64,000 nt of DNA. Origin: Flavobacterium phragmitis. Lineage in GTDB: Bacteria > Bacteroidota > Bacteroidia > Flavobacteriales > Flavobacteriaceae. A program made the translations under genes and the position numbers. Below, in pieces: positions 42,372-51,889 of this stretch. Location: assembly GCF_900112575.1 (NCBI RefSeq), contig NZ_FOMH01000005.1:271878-335877 (forward strand), given 5' to 3'. The first letter of the stretch is position 1; every line of letters starts with the position of its first letter. The notes below the pieces were generated by a model, which saw only the letters and a list, made by a program, of their open reading frames with translations, did no database searches and was not told the DNA's origin.

Positions 42372-43835
42372 ATGGAAATCAATACTATAAAGACATTAGG
42401 TCAATTAAAAGCCGCTGGATATAAGAGTACAAGCATTAAAGATGAATTGCGAAATAATCTTCGCGAAAAAATAAAATCTGGGAAACCTGTTTTTGAAGGT
42501 GTTCATGGTTTCGAAAATACAGTAATTCCAGAATTAGAAAGAGCTATTTTGTCTCGTCATAATATCAATTTACTTGGACTTCGCGGACAGGCTAAGACAC
42601 GCTTGGCTCGTAAAATGGTTGAGTTATTGGATGAATATATTCCGTTTGTGGAAGGTTCAGAAATTAATGATGATCCGCTAAATCCTATTTCGCGTTTTGC
42701 AAAGGATTTAATTGCAGAAAAAGGAGAGGAGACTCCAATTTCTTGGTTGCACAGAAGTGAACGTTTCTTTGAAAAACTGGCAACTCCAGATGTCACCGTT
42801 GCCGATTTGATTGGAGATGTTGATCCAATAAAGGCAGCAAACTTGAAATTATCATATGCAGACGATCGTGTAATTCATTTCGGAATGATTCCTAGGGCCA
42901 ATCGCTGTATTTTTGTAATTAACGAATTACCCGATTTGCAGGCTAGAATTCAAGTGGCGCTGTTTAATATTTTGCAGGAAGGCGATATTCAAATTAGAGG
43001 ATTTAAATTAAGAATGCCTTTGGATATGCAGTTTGTTTTTACTGCGAATCCGGAAGATTATACGAACAGGGGAAGTATTGTTACGCCTTTAAAAGATAGA
43101 ATTGGATCTCAGATTCTGACACATTATCCTGAAAGTATTGCGATTGCGAGAACAATAACGGAACAAGAATCTAAATTAGATAAAAACCAAACCGATATTG
43201 TTTATGTGCCAAGTTTAGCGAGAGATATTTTGGAGCAGATTAGTTTTGAAGCCCGCGAAAGTGAACACATAGATAACAAAAGCGGTGTAAGTGCCAGAAT
43301 GAGTATTACAGCTTTTGAAAATTTAATTAGTACAGCAGAACGTCGTGCTTTAATTTCGGGAGCGGATAAAACAACGTTACGTTTATCAGATTTTATCGGA
43401 ATTATTCCGGCGATTACAGGAAAAGTAGAATTGGTTTATGAAGGAGAGCAGGAGGGAGCTGATGTTGTGGCAGAAACTCTGATTGGTTCGGCGATTCGAA
43501 GTTTGTTTCCAGAATATTTTCCGAAAATTGAAAAATTAGAAAAACCAGATGAAAAAACACCTTATTCTGATGTGGTAGAATGGTTTTTTGCCGAAAGTGG
43601 TTTCGAATTATTAGACGATGCTTCAGACAAAGAATATAAAGCAATTCTGGACGAAGTAACACCTCTAGATGTTTTAATTAAAAAATACCAGCCTCAAACA
43701 GCCAAAGAAGATATTTACTTTTTGAAAGAATTTGTTTTGTGGGGATTGGTTGAATATAAAAAGTTAAGCAAAGACCGATTCGATAAAGGAAATCAGTTTA
43801 GGGATATTTACGGAAGTTACATCAGTAAATTCTAA
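42372..43835 (+). CDS. MoxR-type AAA+ ATPase (magnesium-chelatase-subunit-I-like)
   Basis: The 487-residue ATPase carries the Walker A-like 'GLRGQAKTRLARKM', a degenerate Walker B 'CIFVINELPDLQARIQVALF' and sensor-1 'MQFVFTANPEDYTNRG' with 'LKDRIGSQI', as in ChlI/BchI and MoxR relatives. The C-terminal region (about 320-487) is helical. The Walker A has GxxGxxKT with A before K, and the Walker B acidic residue is followed by E as usual. With the upstream VWA gene it forms the standard ATPase/VWA pair that remodels proteins or inserts cofactors. Confidence 0.9.
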   Translation: MEINTIKTLGQLKAAGYKSTSIKDELRNNLREKIKSGKPVFEGVHGFENTVIPELERAILSRHNINLLGLRGQAKTRLARKMVELLDEYIPFVEGSEINDDPLNPISRFAKDLIAEKGEETPISWLHRSERFFEKLATPDVTVADLIGDVDPIKAANLKLSYADDRVIHFGMIPRANRCIFVINELPDLQARIQVALFNILQEGDIQIRGFKLRMPLDMQFVFTANPEDYTNRGSIVTPLKDRIGSQILTHYPESIAIARTITEQESKLDKNQTDIVYVPSLARDILEQISFEARESEHIDNKSGVSARMSITAFENLISTAERRALISGADKTTLRLSDFIGIIPAITGKVELVYEGEQEGADVVAETLIGSAIRSLFPEYFPKIEKLEKPDEKTPYSDVVEWFFAESGFELLDDASDKEYKAILDEVTPLDVLIKKYQPQTAKEDIYFLKEFVLWGLVEYKKLSKDRFDKGNQFRDIYGSYISKF

Positions 43836-43916
43836 AAATAGCTGAAAAGATTTTTTTTAACACATAGAAACATTCTCGATAGCCATCCGATTTGTGTGGA
43901 CATAAGTTAGAATAAA

Positions 43917-44001
43917 ACACGAATTGCACAAATTGATATTAGTGAAATTAATTACACAAAGCTATTTAGCAATATCAATATCAATTTGTGCAATTTGTGG
44001 C
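43917..44001. repeat. Inverted repeat of the GAATTGCACAAATT family, with a half repeat before it
   Basis: AATTGCACAAATTGATATT (43922-43940) pairs perfectly with 43977-43995. A half copy of the AACACATAGAAACAT word lies near 43859. A further hairpin, GGTC..CTGGTTTT / AAAACCGG..GACC, lies at about 44013-44044 right before the DMT gene. Confidence 0.85.
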
Positions 44002-44090
44002 AAAAATAAACTTGGTCTAGCTGGTTTTTTAAAACCGGTTGGACCATTTTATTTTACAATAGTTTACTTTTACAGTCCAAATATAAATCT

Positions 44091-44945
44091 ATGTTATTTC
44101 TTGTTTTAAGCATTTTATGCAGTGTTATTGTTGGTGTTATTTTCAAGGTTTCAAGAAAGTACAATGCCAATCCTTCTCAGATTATTTCTTTCAATTATGT
44201 TGCCGCAATAGCACTTTGTTATTTTACTTTTAGTCCGGATTTAAATGCTTTAGACGATAATGCTCCTGTAGGGATTTATACAGCAGTTGGAATTTTATTG
44301 CCAATTGTGTTTTTATTTTTGGCACTTTCGATAAAGTTTATGGGAATTGCCAAAACCGATGCCGCACAGCGATTATCTCTTTTTATCCCAATTTTAGCAG
44401 CGTGGTTATTATTTAATGAAGCTTTTAATATTTATAAGGTTATTGGAGTTTTAGTTGGTTTTGCTGCTCTTTTATTTATTCTGAGAAAACAGTCAGACAA
44501 TAACCAAAATAAATGGGTTTATCCTGCAATGGTTTTGTTTGGGTTTGGAGTTGTGGATATTCTTTTCAAGAAAATTGCGTTATATACGGTTGTACCTTAT
44601 ACAACTTCATTGTTTTTTGTATTTCTAATTGCTTTTGCGGTTTCTATTGCTATCGTTGTTTATAAGCTTTTAATTAATAAAGAGAAATTTGAAACCAAAA
44701 ATATCCCTTTTGGTATTTTGGTCGGAATTTTCAATTTTTCTAATATTCTGTTTTATTTAAAGGCTCATAAAGCATTTGCTGAAAATCCATCAACGGTTTT
44801 TGCCGGAATGAATATGGGAGTAATTGTTTTAGGAACCATAGTTGGAGCTTTTTTCTTCAAAGAAAAACTTTCTAAAATTAATGTCTTTGGATTGTTTTTG
44901 GCTTTAATTGCGATAGTTTTTATCTTTTTATCACAACTACAGTAA
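44091..44945 (+). CDS. DMT-superfamily (EamA-like) transporter
   Basis: The 284-residue inner-membrane protein has about ten hydrophobic helices in two similar halves, the drug/metabolite transporter layout. 'LSIKFMGIAKTDAAQRLSLF' and 'LAAWLLFNEAFNIYKVIGVL' correspond to the first EamA repeat; 'TVFAGMNMGVIVLGTIVGAF' and 'FFKEKLSKINVFGLFLALIA' to the second. The substrate is unknown. It reads rightward alone after the MoxR gene. Confidence 0.82.
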   Translation: MLFLVLSILCSVIVGVIFKVSRKYNANPSQIISFNYVAAIALCYFTFSPDLNALDDNAPVGIYTAVGILLPIVFLFLALSIKFMGIAKTDAAQRLSLFIPILAAWLLFNEAFNIYKVIGVLVGFAALLFILRKQSDNNQNKWVYPAMVLFGFGVVDILFKKIALYTVVPYTTSLFFVFLIAFAVSIAIVVYKLLINKEKFETKNIPFGILVGIFNFSNILFYLKAHKAFAENPSTVFAGMNMGVIVLGTIVGAFFFKEKLSKINVFGLFLALIAIVFIFLSQLQ

Positions 44946-45051
44946 TTTTTTTTTAATCTCTAATTCTTTAATTTACAGCTGATTTTGGATTGTGTTTAAA
45001 ATTAATTAAATTAAATTCTACTAATTCTATAGAATTTATAAATATAATTTG

Positions 45052-45059
45052 TAGCTTTG
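45052..45059 (+). promoter_or_regulatory. -7 box in front of the first leader-type ORF
   Basis: TAGCTTTG, followed by C, matches TAnnTTTG and lies 8 bp before the ATG at 45068, so the transcript would have almost no 5' leader. No good -33 TTTG is seen. Confidence 0.5.
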
Positions 45060-45067
45060 CTTCAACA

Positions 45068-45157
45068 ATGAAAAACTTTAGCCGAAATATTAAGATGTCT
45101 TTCAACTGCAGCTTTGCGATGTGCTGCATGATGAATCACGTTTTGAAATGGCGTTAA
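45068..45157 (+). CDS. Leader-type peptide 1 (29 aa, Cys/Met-rich)
   Basis: The 29-codon frame encodes a peptide with an N-terminal basic part and a dense middle stretch 'CSFAMCCMMNHVLKWR' of three Cys and three Met. A rho-independent terminator starts 32 bp after its stop, and the next large gene begins only at 45392. Short peptides rich in the regulated amino acid, placed before a terminator, are the classical design of transcription attenuators; Cys or Met supply would be the sensed signal. This is inference from layout only. Confidence 0.45.
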   Translation: MKNFSRNIKMSFNCSFAMCCMMNHVLKWR

Positions 45158-45189
45158 TAGAGAAAGTACTTGTTAGTTATTTTTTTTTT

Positions 45190-45222
45190 AGCCTTTCATT
45201 GCACCATGAAAGGCTTTTTTTT
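45190..45222 (+). terminator. Terminator in the leader region before glutamate dehydrogenase
   Basis: AGCCTTTCA (45190-45198) pairs perfectly with TGAAAGGCT (45207-45215) and is followed by a T run. It stands after leader ORF 1 and before ORF 2 and gdhA. Confidence 0.9.
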
Positions 45223-45243
45223 GAATCATTAAAAAATGTAAAT

Positions 45244-45318
45244 ATGAGAACCAGCAGAAACAGAAAGATTTTAATGCACAGTGGTTTAATAAAAATTCTG
45301 TGTTGCAGTAGATCTTAA
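45244..45318 (+). CDS. Leader-type peptide 2 (24 aa)
   Basis: The 24-codon frame begins 21 bp after the terminator and encodes 'MRTSRNRKILMHSGLIKILC' ending C-S-R-S. It is basic with a Cys pair close to its end, an arrangement that recalls peptide 1. It lies 74 bp before gdhA. Coding is uncertain; the paired Cys and the position are the only arguments. Confidence 0.4.
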   Translation: MRTSRNRKILMHSGLIKILCCSRS

Positions 45319-45391
45319 GATTAGACAAAGAAGATTCTTCAAGAGAAGAACAAATAAATATAAAAGATAACCCAAACCTAAAACTATAATT

Positions 45392-46678
45392 ATGAGTTCA
45401 GAAGTTATAAAACACAATCCCTTTCAATCGATGATTGATCGATTTAATATAGCCGCTGCTATTTTGAATTTAGATGATTCTATCAAACAGAAACTGCAGC
45501 GACCAGAAAAACAGATTACCGTAAACTTTTCGATTACTTTAGATAATGGAAACGTTCAAAACTTTGAAGGATACCGCGTAATTCACAATACGGCTTTAGG
45601 ACCTTCAAAAGGGGGCATTCGTTACGATACAGCTGTAAATTTGGACGAAGTAAAAGCACTTGCCGCCTGGATGACCTGGAAATCTGCTGTAACTGGAATT
45701 CCGTTTGGCGGTGCAAAAGGCGGCATTATCTGTGATCCGAGAAAGCATTCTAAAACCGAATTAGAAAAAATAACCAGAGCTTATACCAAAGCTTTAGCAG
45801 ATATTTTTGGACCAGAAAAAGATGTTCCAGCTCCGGACATGGGAACGGGTCCAGACGAAATGGGCTGGCTGATGGATGAATTTTCATTACTGCACGGAAG
45901 ACCAATTCATGCCGTTGTTACAGGAAAACACCTTCATTCTGGCGGATCTTTAGGAAGAGTGGAAGCTACTGGACGCGGAGTCAGCATTATTAGTCTTTTG
46001 GCGCTTCAAAAACTAAAAATAAGACCTGCGAGAGCTACTGCAGTAATTCAAGGATTTGGAAATGTTGGACTGCATTCAGCTTTGTTTTTGTATGAAAAAG
46101 GAGTTAAGATTATTGCGGTGAGCGATGTTTCAGAAGCTTTTTACAATCCAAATGGAATTAATATTCCCGAATTGATTTTGTATTACAATCTGAATAACAA
46201 AACGATTAAAGGTTATCCAAATTCAGTTGCCATCAAACACGAAGATTTATTGCTTCTGGAAACTGATTTATTGATTCCAGCAGCCAAAGAAGATGTGATT
46301 ACACAGAAGAATGCGGGCGATATTAAAGCAAGAATTATTGTAGAAGGTGCCAACGGCCCAGTTTCTTCAGATGCAGATCAGATTTTGCATGATAAAAATA
46401 TATTAGTTGTTCCTGATATTTTGGCAAATGCGGGCGGTGTTACCGTTTCTTATTTCGAGTGGCTTCAGAATTCACTTTTGGAGTCTTGGAGAATCCACCA
46501 AATCAATAAACGTTTGGAGGATATTTTAGAAAAAGGTTTTGATACTGTTTTTAGAGTGGCAGTAAAACACAATGTAACGCCTCGTATTGCTGCTTATATT
46601 ATTGCTTTGAAAAAAGTAGCCGAAACGCAGTCTGTAAAAGAGATTGCGCTGGAATCTCCTCAATATAAACAGAATTAA
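45392..46678 (+). CDS. gdhA: Glu/Leu/Phe/Val-family glutamate dehydrogenase
   Basis: The 428-residue cytoplasmic enzyme interconverts glutamate and 2-oxoglutarate plus ammonia with NAD(P). The substrate domain shows 'GPSKGGIRYDTAVNLDEVKA' and 'GIPFGGAKGGIICDPRKHSK', which supply the catalytic Lys; 'DVPAPDMGTGPDEMGWLMDE' follows. The nucleotide-binding fold is 'AVIQGFGNVGLHSALFLYEK', and 'IIVEGANGPVSSDADQIL' and 'DILANAGGVTVSYFEWLQN' are late-family motifs. Length is normal for the hexameric small form. The upstream region holds two tiny ORFs and a terminator that may regulate it. Confidence 0.95.
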   Translation: MSSEVIKHNPFQSMIDRFNIAAAILNLDDSIKQKLQRPEKQITVNFSITLDNGNVQNFEGYRVIHNTALGPSKGGIRYDTAVNLDEVKALAAWMTWKSAVTGIPFGGAKGGIICDPRKHSKTELEKITRAYTKALADIFGPEKDVPAPDMGTGPDEMGWLMDEFSLLHGRPIHAVVTGKHLHSGGSLGRVEATGRGVSIISLLALQKLKIRPARATAVIQGFGNVGLHSALFLYEKGVKIIAVSDVSEAFYNPNGINIPELILYYNLNNKTIKGYPNSVAIKHEDLLLLETDLLIPAAKEDVITQKNAGDIKARIIVEGANGPVSSDADQILHDKNILVVPDILANAGGVTVSYFEWLQNSLLESWRIHQINKRLEDILEKGFDTVFRVAVKHNVTPRIAAYIIALKKVAETQSVKEIALESPQYKQN

Positions 46679-46803
46679 TAATCAGGTTTACTTCGTAAAA
46701 GATCATTTCTATTGATTGCGTTTTTCTCTCCCTATTAAAACGTAATTGATGGAAGTGTCTTTTTCGTTTACTATAAATTTAAAAATTGTAAAGTATTGAA
46801 AAG

Positions 46804-48027
46804 ATGAAAAACATAAACTTTCTTGCATTCGCCATGCCGGCTTTTTTTCTTTTTTTATTTCTAGAATATAAACTTGCGCAGCGCAGAAAAAGGCCGGAAA
46901 TTTTTAATTATGAAAGCTCGGTTTCTAACATCAGCATCGGGATTGCTGAGCGTTTGGTTAACTTATTTATTGCGGCTAGTTTTTATCAGCTCTATTATTT
47001 CATTTATGATGATTACAGACTCTTTGAAATTCCAAGCAATGCTTTTATTTGGTTTGCATTGATTCTCGCTACAGATTTTGTCTGGTATTGGTATCATCGA
47101 CTAGGACACGAAGTTAATTTCTTTTGGGCGGCGCATATTGTACATCATCATAGTGAAGAATTTAATTTTACTGCAGCAGCGAGAATCACTACTTTTCAGG
47201 CCATAATTAGAACTGGTTTTTGGTGTGTTTTGCCCTTTATTGGTTTTCATCCTTCAATGGTCATTACAATGCTGATTGTTCACGGTGCTTATTCTTTCTT
47301 TACACATACGCAACTTATCGGAAAAATAAAATGGCTGGAGTATGTTTTTGTAACGCCTTCTGTTCATGGAGTTCATCACGCTTCTGACGAAAAATATCTG
47401 GATAAAAATTACGGAGATATGTTTACCTTTTGGGATCGTCTTTTTGGAACATTTCAAGCCGAAGAAGAAAAACCTAAATATGGTTTAACGCATCCATTAA
47501 AAAGTTATAGTTTTTTATGGCAACATTTTCATTATTACTTTGAAATTTATGAATTGTGGAAACGCTCCAGTGGCTTCAAAGCTAGATGGAAAGCCGTTTT
47601 TGGAAGTCCGGCAAATATGGATCAGGATATTCGTCCGGTTTTGGAAAAGCGTTTTCTGCAAGATAAAGCCTCTCCAAATCAAAGACTCCGATTTAAAAAT
47701 TACCTGTATATACAATTAGGAATCTGCACTTTTATTTTAACCGTTTTTACCTATTATTTTGATTATTTAGAATCGTATGATAAAGTATTGGTGCTTTCTT
47801 TAGTAATCCTCACTTTAATCAATTGCGGTGCTTTATTAGAACAGCGAAAATGGATGTATTATCTAGAGTATACCAGACTTGCCATGATTTCGACTTATTT
47901 TTTGTACGAAGAAGGTTTGCTGGTGTTTTTCTTTGTTCCAATTGCAATTATGATTTTTATGGAACAATTATTTTCGTTGAGTAAAATTTATCAAAATACA
48001 ATTTTACAGTTGGAACCTGTTGAGTAA
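46804..48027 (+). CDS. Sterol desaturase / fatty-acid hydroxylase family membrane protein
   Basis: The 407-residue protein has four or more N-terminal helices and the diiron histidine clusters 'WYWYHRLGHEVNFFWAAH', 'IVHHHSEEFNFT' and 'PSVHGVHHASDEKYLDKNYG'. These belong to the fatty-acid hydroxylase superfamily, which hydroxylates or desaturates lipids. A second hydrophobic domain (about 300-400) makes it longer than the simple family members. The substrate is probably a membrane lipid. It lies 125 bp after gdhA in the same direction, but a shared transcript is not proven. Confidence 0.88.
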   Translation: MKNINFLAFAMPAFFLFLFLEYKLAQRRKRPEIFNYESSVSNISIGIAERLVNLFIAASFYQLYYFIYDDYRLFEIPSNAFIWFALILATDFVWYWYHRLGHEVNFFWAAHIVHHHSEEFNFTAAARITTFQAIIRTGFWCVLPFIGFHPSMVITMLIVHGAYSFFTHTQLIGKIKWLEYVFVTPSVHGVHHASDEKYLDKNYGDMFTFWDRLFGTFQAEEEKPKYGLTHPLKSYSFLWQHFHYYFEIYELWKRSSGFKARWKAVFGSPANMDQDIRPVLEKRFLQDKASPNQRLRFKNYLYIQLGICTFILTVFTYYFDYLESYDKVLVLSLVILTLINCGALLEQRKWMYYLEYTRLAMISTYFLYEEGLLVFFFVPIAIMIFMEQLFSLSKIYQNTILQLEPVE

Positions 48028-48045
48028 AAATATTTTTAAGTTAGT

Positions 48046-48148
48046 TTGTCATTTCGACGAAGGAGAAATCACACTAGAAATTCCGCAAAGAAATGTCTTC
48101 AAACTTTGTCGAATCCCGCGTGTGATTTCTCCTTCGTCGAAATGACAA
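48046..48148. repeat. 29-bp perfect inverted repeat (GTCATTTCGACGAAGGAG family)
   Basis: The left arm (48046-48074) and right arm (48120-48148) match perfectly over 29 bp and would form a very stable hairpin after the desaturase stop codon. Directly downstream (48161-48198) lies the word CTTAGAACCTTAGCATCT, also present at 60741-60780. Confidence 0.93.
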
Positions 48149-48195
48149 GATTGTGAAAAAAACTTAGAACCTTAGCATCTTAGTAGCTCAGAATC

Positions 48196-49794
48196 TTAAA
48201 TCGTTTTAATCTCCATAATTTTCTGTTCGAAAGTATCTTTAAAATCAGATTTGCTTTTGATTCTGGTTTTATAAGTATAAATTGTAGCCACAGAAAGTTC
48301 TAGGAATTCTGCCATTTGATTGCTGTCTTGAATTCCTAATCGGTACAAAGCAAAAATTCGTAATTCGGTATTCAGAAGTTCGCCTTTTTTCACAATACAT
48401 TTATGATCGTTTGGAAACAATTTATTGAATTCCGTTACAAAAGTGGGGAACAATCTCAAGAAGATTTCATCAAACTGATGAAATAAGTTTTCCCTTTCTT
48501 CTTTTACATTATAACGTTTTAAACTGGCAATAACTTCATCTGTTTTTTTGGTGATGATTTTATGTAGCGTACTTTTCTGAATATGATCGATTTTATTGAT
48601 GAAAGCCGAAGTTGCCTTAATAAAATACGTAATATATTCTTCCTTAATCGCATTAGCCTCGCTTAAACTTACATTCATTTCCTGAAGTTTCAAATAGGAT
48701 TCAGCCATCGTTTTTCGGGCTTTGTTTTTTTCTTTTAATTGTTTGAAGATAATTCCCAGGAAAACAAAAATAATTACTGTTAAGATAGTGAGGAGAATAA
48801 TAATCTTTTCCAGTTTATCATTTTTGTCTTTTACGTTATTCAATTGCGCTTTTTCTATAATTGGCAAGATTGACGAGATCTCAATTTTTCGATGTCTCGC
48901 ATTATAAAAAGTTGCATCATCCATGGCAATATTGATGTATTCATTGGCTTTGTCCAAATACCCCATTTTAAAGAGTTCATTGGCTAAATTACGAAGCGCA
49001 ACGGTTTCTTTAGTTGCATTTTTTACGTCGGCGATGGCTGCGAGAGCCAGATATTGAATCGCTTTTTTGGTATAACCTCTTTCCGAATAAATATAGCCGA
49101 GACTTGAAGTCGCAATACCATAATAATCCGGAGGAAGATTATAATTGTTGATCCAGTAACTGAACGCAAATTCGGCACCACGCCAATCCTGCTGTTTAAG
49201 ACGTTTCAAACTTTCTGCTGCCCAATATTCATTGGTATTAGTTCCAATTAATTCTAAGGCTTTTTTTAGAAAATGATTTCCCTGTTGTACATAATGAATA
49301 TTAAAACGCTGATCTCGGTTATAATCGGCTAAATCGTAGTAAGCACGAGCTTTAATGTTGTAATATTCAAATTTGTTTTTGATATCTAGTTTGGTATCAT
49401 CAATTACATTCAAAGTATCAATCGCTTCTTTGAAAAGTCCTGACGAGAGCAATACAAAACCTTCTTTGATTCGGCTTTTAGATAAAAACTTGGGATCTTT
49501 TAAAATCTTCGCTTTAATTTTAGATTGTTCCAGATAATAATAAGCAGAGTCGTATTTAAAAGATTTGTATTCGTCAAAAAGTGACATATAACAATTATAA
49601 AGCTCTTCATTGTTTTGGTTGAGTGTAAACTTGGATACATTTTTCTTTAAAGCTTCAATTTTTCGATATTTCTGTTTTAGATAGACATCTTTTTTCAAAA
49701 GCACCTGATCTAATTCTTCTAAATAAGGATTTGTCTCTTTCGCAGTTAGAGAAAAACCTCCAATGAAGAAAAGCAGTATCAATATTCTTCGCAT
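48196..49794 (-). CDS. TPR-containing membrane regulator with C-terminal HTH (DUF6377-type)
   Basis: The 532-residue protein has a signal peptide (1-18), a periplasmic region of TPR-like helices (about 20-320, e.g. '[20 protein letters not shown]'), one membrane helix ('[20 protein letters not shown]', about 328-350), a coiled linker and a cytoplasmic C-terminus ending in a LuxR-like HTH ('[20 protein letters not shown]', '[14 protein letters not shown]'). This one-protein sensor and DNA-binding layout is typical of regulators beside sus-type loci. It is divergent from the SusC/SusD operon, its likely target. The sugar signal would be sensed in the periplasm. Confidence 0.8.
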   Translation of the reverse strand: MRRILILLFFIGGFSLTAKETNPYLEELDQVLLKKDVYLKQKYRKIEALKKNVSKFTLNQNNEELYNCYMSLFDEYKSFKYDSAYYYLEQSKIKAKILKDPKFLSKSRIKEGFVLLSSGLFKEAIDTLNVIDDTKLDIKNKFEYYNIKARAYYDLADYNRDQRFNIHYVQQGNHFLKKALELIGTNTNEYWAAESLKRLKQQDWRGAEFAFSYWINNYNLPPDYYGIATSSLGYIYSERGYTKKAIQYLALAAIADVKNATKETVALRNLANELFKMGYLDKANEYINIAMDDATFYNARHRKIEISSILPIIEKAQLNNVKDKNDKLEKIIILLTILTVIIFVFLGIIFKQLKEKNKARKTMAESYLKLQEMNVSLSEANAIKEEYITYFIKATSAFINKIDHIQKSTLHKIITKKTDEVIASLKRYNVKEERENLFHQFDEIFLRLFPTFVTEFNKLFPNDHKCIVKKGELLNTELRIFALYRLGIQDSNQMAEFLELSVATIYTYKTRIKSKSDFKDTFEQKIMEIKTI

Positions 49795-50276
49795 GATTTG
49801 GTTTTGGTTTAAGGGTAAAAAGGTTGATAGATATAGTTAGTTAATTCGTTTTTAAAATTAAAAATAAGTTTGAGATTAGACGAAACCTAAAATCTCAGAA
49901 TCTTGTAAATAGTTTAATAACATCGCTTTAGAAGGAGTTTTTTGAATCAAAAATAAGCTGTAAATGTTAAAAACGGACAAATTATTTGCAATTATACAAT
50001 AAAAACTATTTATATATATGCATAGTGAAAAAATAATAGCAAATATTTCACATATTGTCATTTTAACCATTAAAAAACCACTGATTTTTATCTAAACAGC
50101 ATCTTGATTTTTTATTTGTAAAAATAATTATAAAATATTGATATTTAAATAGTTAATATTTTATTTCTTCTGATTTTATCTTGATTTTTCTCAGATATTT
50201 TTTTTAAGTTTTATTTAACTTCTAGCTTCGCTCTATCCTTTTGAAGGGGTAACAAACTAACAAAAACCAAAATTTT
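49795..50276. other. Divergent control region of the alpha-glucan-type locus
   Basis: The 482-base gap is very AT-rich and holds no supportable gene. A weak promoter for the rightward operon is TTTT (50200-50203), 19 bp, then TAGCTTCG (50223-50230), close to TTTG/TAnnTTTG. I saw no obvious palindrome or direct repeat that would mark an operator. Confidence 0.4.
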
Positions 50277-50798
50277 ATGAAATGTAAAAGCTTTTATTGG
50301 TTAGCTCTTTTAATGTGTTTTTTTGCGATTAGCTGCGATAACACAGAAGATGGAAGCTACGTAGATCCAATTACCATTTATGAGAAAGTAAACGGCAATT
50401 GGCAATTAGCAAATTTGAAAATGGTCGATGAAACTGCGAAAGCAAATAAGATCGAACCGAGTGAAGAAAACTTGAGTACTTATTTCAACTACGAAGATTT
50501 TAAAATCAACTTTAGCGTAGACGAAAAAAACAGGCCGACAAGTTATGAAGTAACTGGAAACGTTCCGCCTTTATTCGCTCCAAAAGGCTACTGGGAACTA
50601 AGTTCAGATTTCCAACAAACAAATGACCGTGCAACAAAAATCTATTTGTACAGTGATGCACAAAAAACGCAGAAAACAGATGAACTTCGAGTAATGTCTG
50701 TTCCAGGTAAAAATGAAGAAATGCAGCTTCAGCTAGTGCGTTCTTCAGGTGGTACTCCATTTGTGTCTTACATCTTTAAATTAAATGCTATTAATTAA
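50277..50798 (+). CDS. Surface lipoprotein of the polysaccharide locus (DUF5004-like)
   Basis: The 173-residue lipoprotein has a signal with lipobox 'FAISC', then a small beta-rich domain ('VNGNWQLANLKMVDETAKAN', 'FKINFSVDEKNRPTSYEVTG', 'LYSDAQKTQKTDELRVMSVP'). It resembles the small lipocalin-like lipoproteins (DUF5004) often found in sus-type loci, but the match is by eye. It is the first gene of the operon, 8 bp before the next gene. Its place suggests a surface-exposed helper in glycan capture. Confidence 0.68.
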   Translation: MKCKSFYWLALLMCFFAISCDNTEDGSYVDPITIYEKVNGNWQLANLKMVDETAKANKIEPSEENLSTYFNYEDFKINFSVDEKNRPTSYEVTGNVPPLFAPKGYWELSSDFQQTNDRATKIYLYSDAQKTQKTDELRVMSVPGKNEEMQLQLVRSSGGTPFVSYIFKLNAIN

Positions 50799-50806
50799 AA
50801 AGTAAT

Positions 50807-51889
50807 ATGAAAAAGTTTATATATACAATTTTACTTGCCTTGTTGATGGCTCCTAATTTTATTCAGGCGCAAGAAAATGCCGGAGCTGTAGGGCCAATGT
50901 CATCATTTCCTGTAGTGTACAAATATGATGAACAAGTTACTTGGTATTTCGATTTATCAGGAACTACGTTTGCAGAAACAGAAGATTTATACATCTGGAT
51001 CTGGTCTCCATCTGAACCAGATGCAGGAAACTGGGAACATTCTTCGAGCTTTGCAAAACTGAAATATGAAGGAAATAAAATCTGGAGTTTTACTTTAACT
51101 CCAACCGTTTATTTTTCTAAAACTCCGGCTGAAATTGCTGCAAGTGCAGGTTTTTGGTTTCGTTTAAAAAACTTTAACGGATCGAAACAAAGTGATGTGG
51201 CCAATATGCCATACACTGATTTTTCTTCTTTCTATACAGCAAATGAATTAATCAGATCGTATCCTTCAAAACCTTTAATCGATAAACCGGTTAGTATTTT
51301 ATTCAATTCTAATTTGAAAGATGGTTTTGCAGGTGTTCCAAGTGTTCATTTTCATAGTGGTTTAAACAATTGGGCAGTTTTACAGGAATATCAGGCATGG
51401 CTTCCAGATGTATCTGAAAAAACAAAATTGAAAGATTTAGGAAATGGTTTTTATAGAATGGATTTAATTCCGCAGCAGTACTACAATCCGCCTGCTGGTT
51501 TTGTTATGGAAAACATCACTTTCTTGATGGTTGCAAAAGACTGGACAACAAATTCTGGCGATCAGATTATTTATGCAGGTGAATTTATTCCGCCACCGCC
51601 GCCAAGTTTCAGCTTTTTCCCATTGCAAATCAGTCAGAAAGATTTCTTGGGGATGTCTAGAAAAAACAATGAAGTAGGAGTGAACAAATTACTTTATACG
51701 ATTACGGCAGGAACAAAAACATTCTCGGGTGAGTTTTCTGGAGGAACTACTGAAATTAAAGGGTTTGTGAATTTAGTTTCAGAACTAAACGGCCTTCCGA
51801 ATTTAAGCGAAATCCACGTTTTGGTAAAAGACAACAAAGACAAAACGATTTCGGATACCACAATTCCGCTTAAAACTTTGGACAAATAA
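50807..51889 (+). CDS. Secreted SusE-like-position protein
   Basis: The 360-residue protein has a signal peptide (about 1-22, ending IQAQ) without a lipobox. Aromatic-rich strands ('EDLYIWIWSPSEPDAGNWEH', 'SVHFHSGLNNWAVLQEYQAW') suggest carbohydrate-binding beta-sandwich domains, and the C-terminus has an Ig-like sheet. It occurs inside the locus, just before susC, whereas SusE/F proteins normally follow susD. The glycan bound is unknown. Spacing on the left is 8 bp, so co-transcription with the lipoprotein gene is clear. Confidence 0.65.
   Translation: MKKFIYTILLALLMAPNFIQAQENAGAVGPMSSFPVVYKYDEQVTWYFDLSGTTFAETEDLYIWIWSPSEPDAGNWEHSSSFAKLKYEGNKIWSFTLTPTVYFSKTPAEIAASAGFWFRLKNFNGSKQSDVANMPYTDFSSFYTANELIRSYPSKPLIDKPVSILFNSNLKDGFAGVPSVHFHSGLNNWAVLQEYQAWLPDVSEKTKLKDLGNGFYRMDLIPQQYYNPPAGFVMENITFLMVAKDWTTNSGDQIIYAGEFIPPPPPSFSFFPLQISQKDFLGMSRKNNEVGVNKLLYTITAGTKTFSGEFSGGTTEIKGFVNLVSELNGLPNLSEIHVLVKDNKDKTISDTTIPLKTLDK

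Noticed and set aside
43924..44109. 61-codon frame before the DMT transporter
   Set aside because: It translates the GAATTGCACAAATT inverted repeat and overlaps the real start; low-complexity and repeat-derived.
45121..45243. N-terminal extension of leader ORF 2 back to 45121
   Set aside because: The extension runs straight through the terminator hairpin and its T run, so translation of it as one protein is unlikely.
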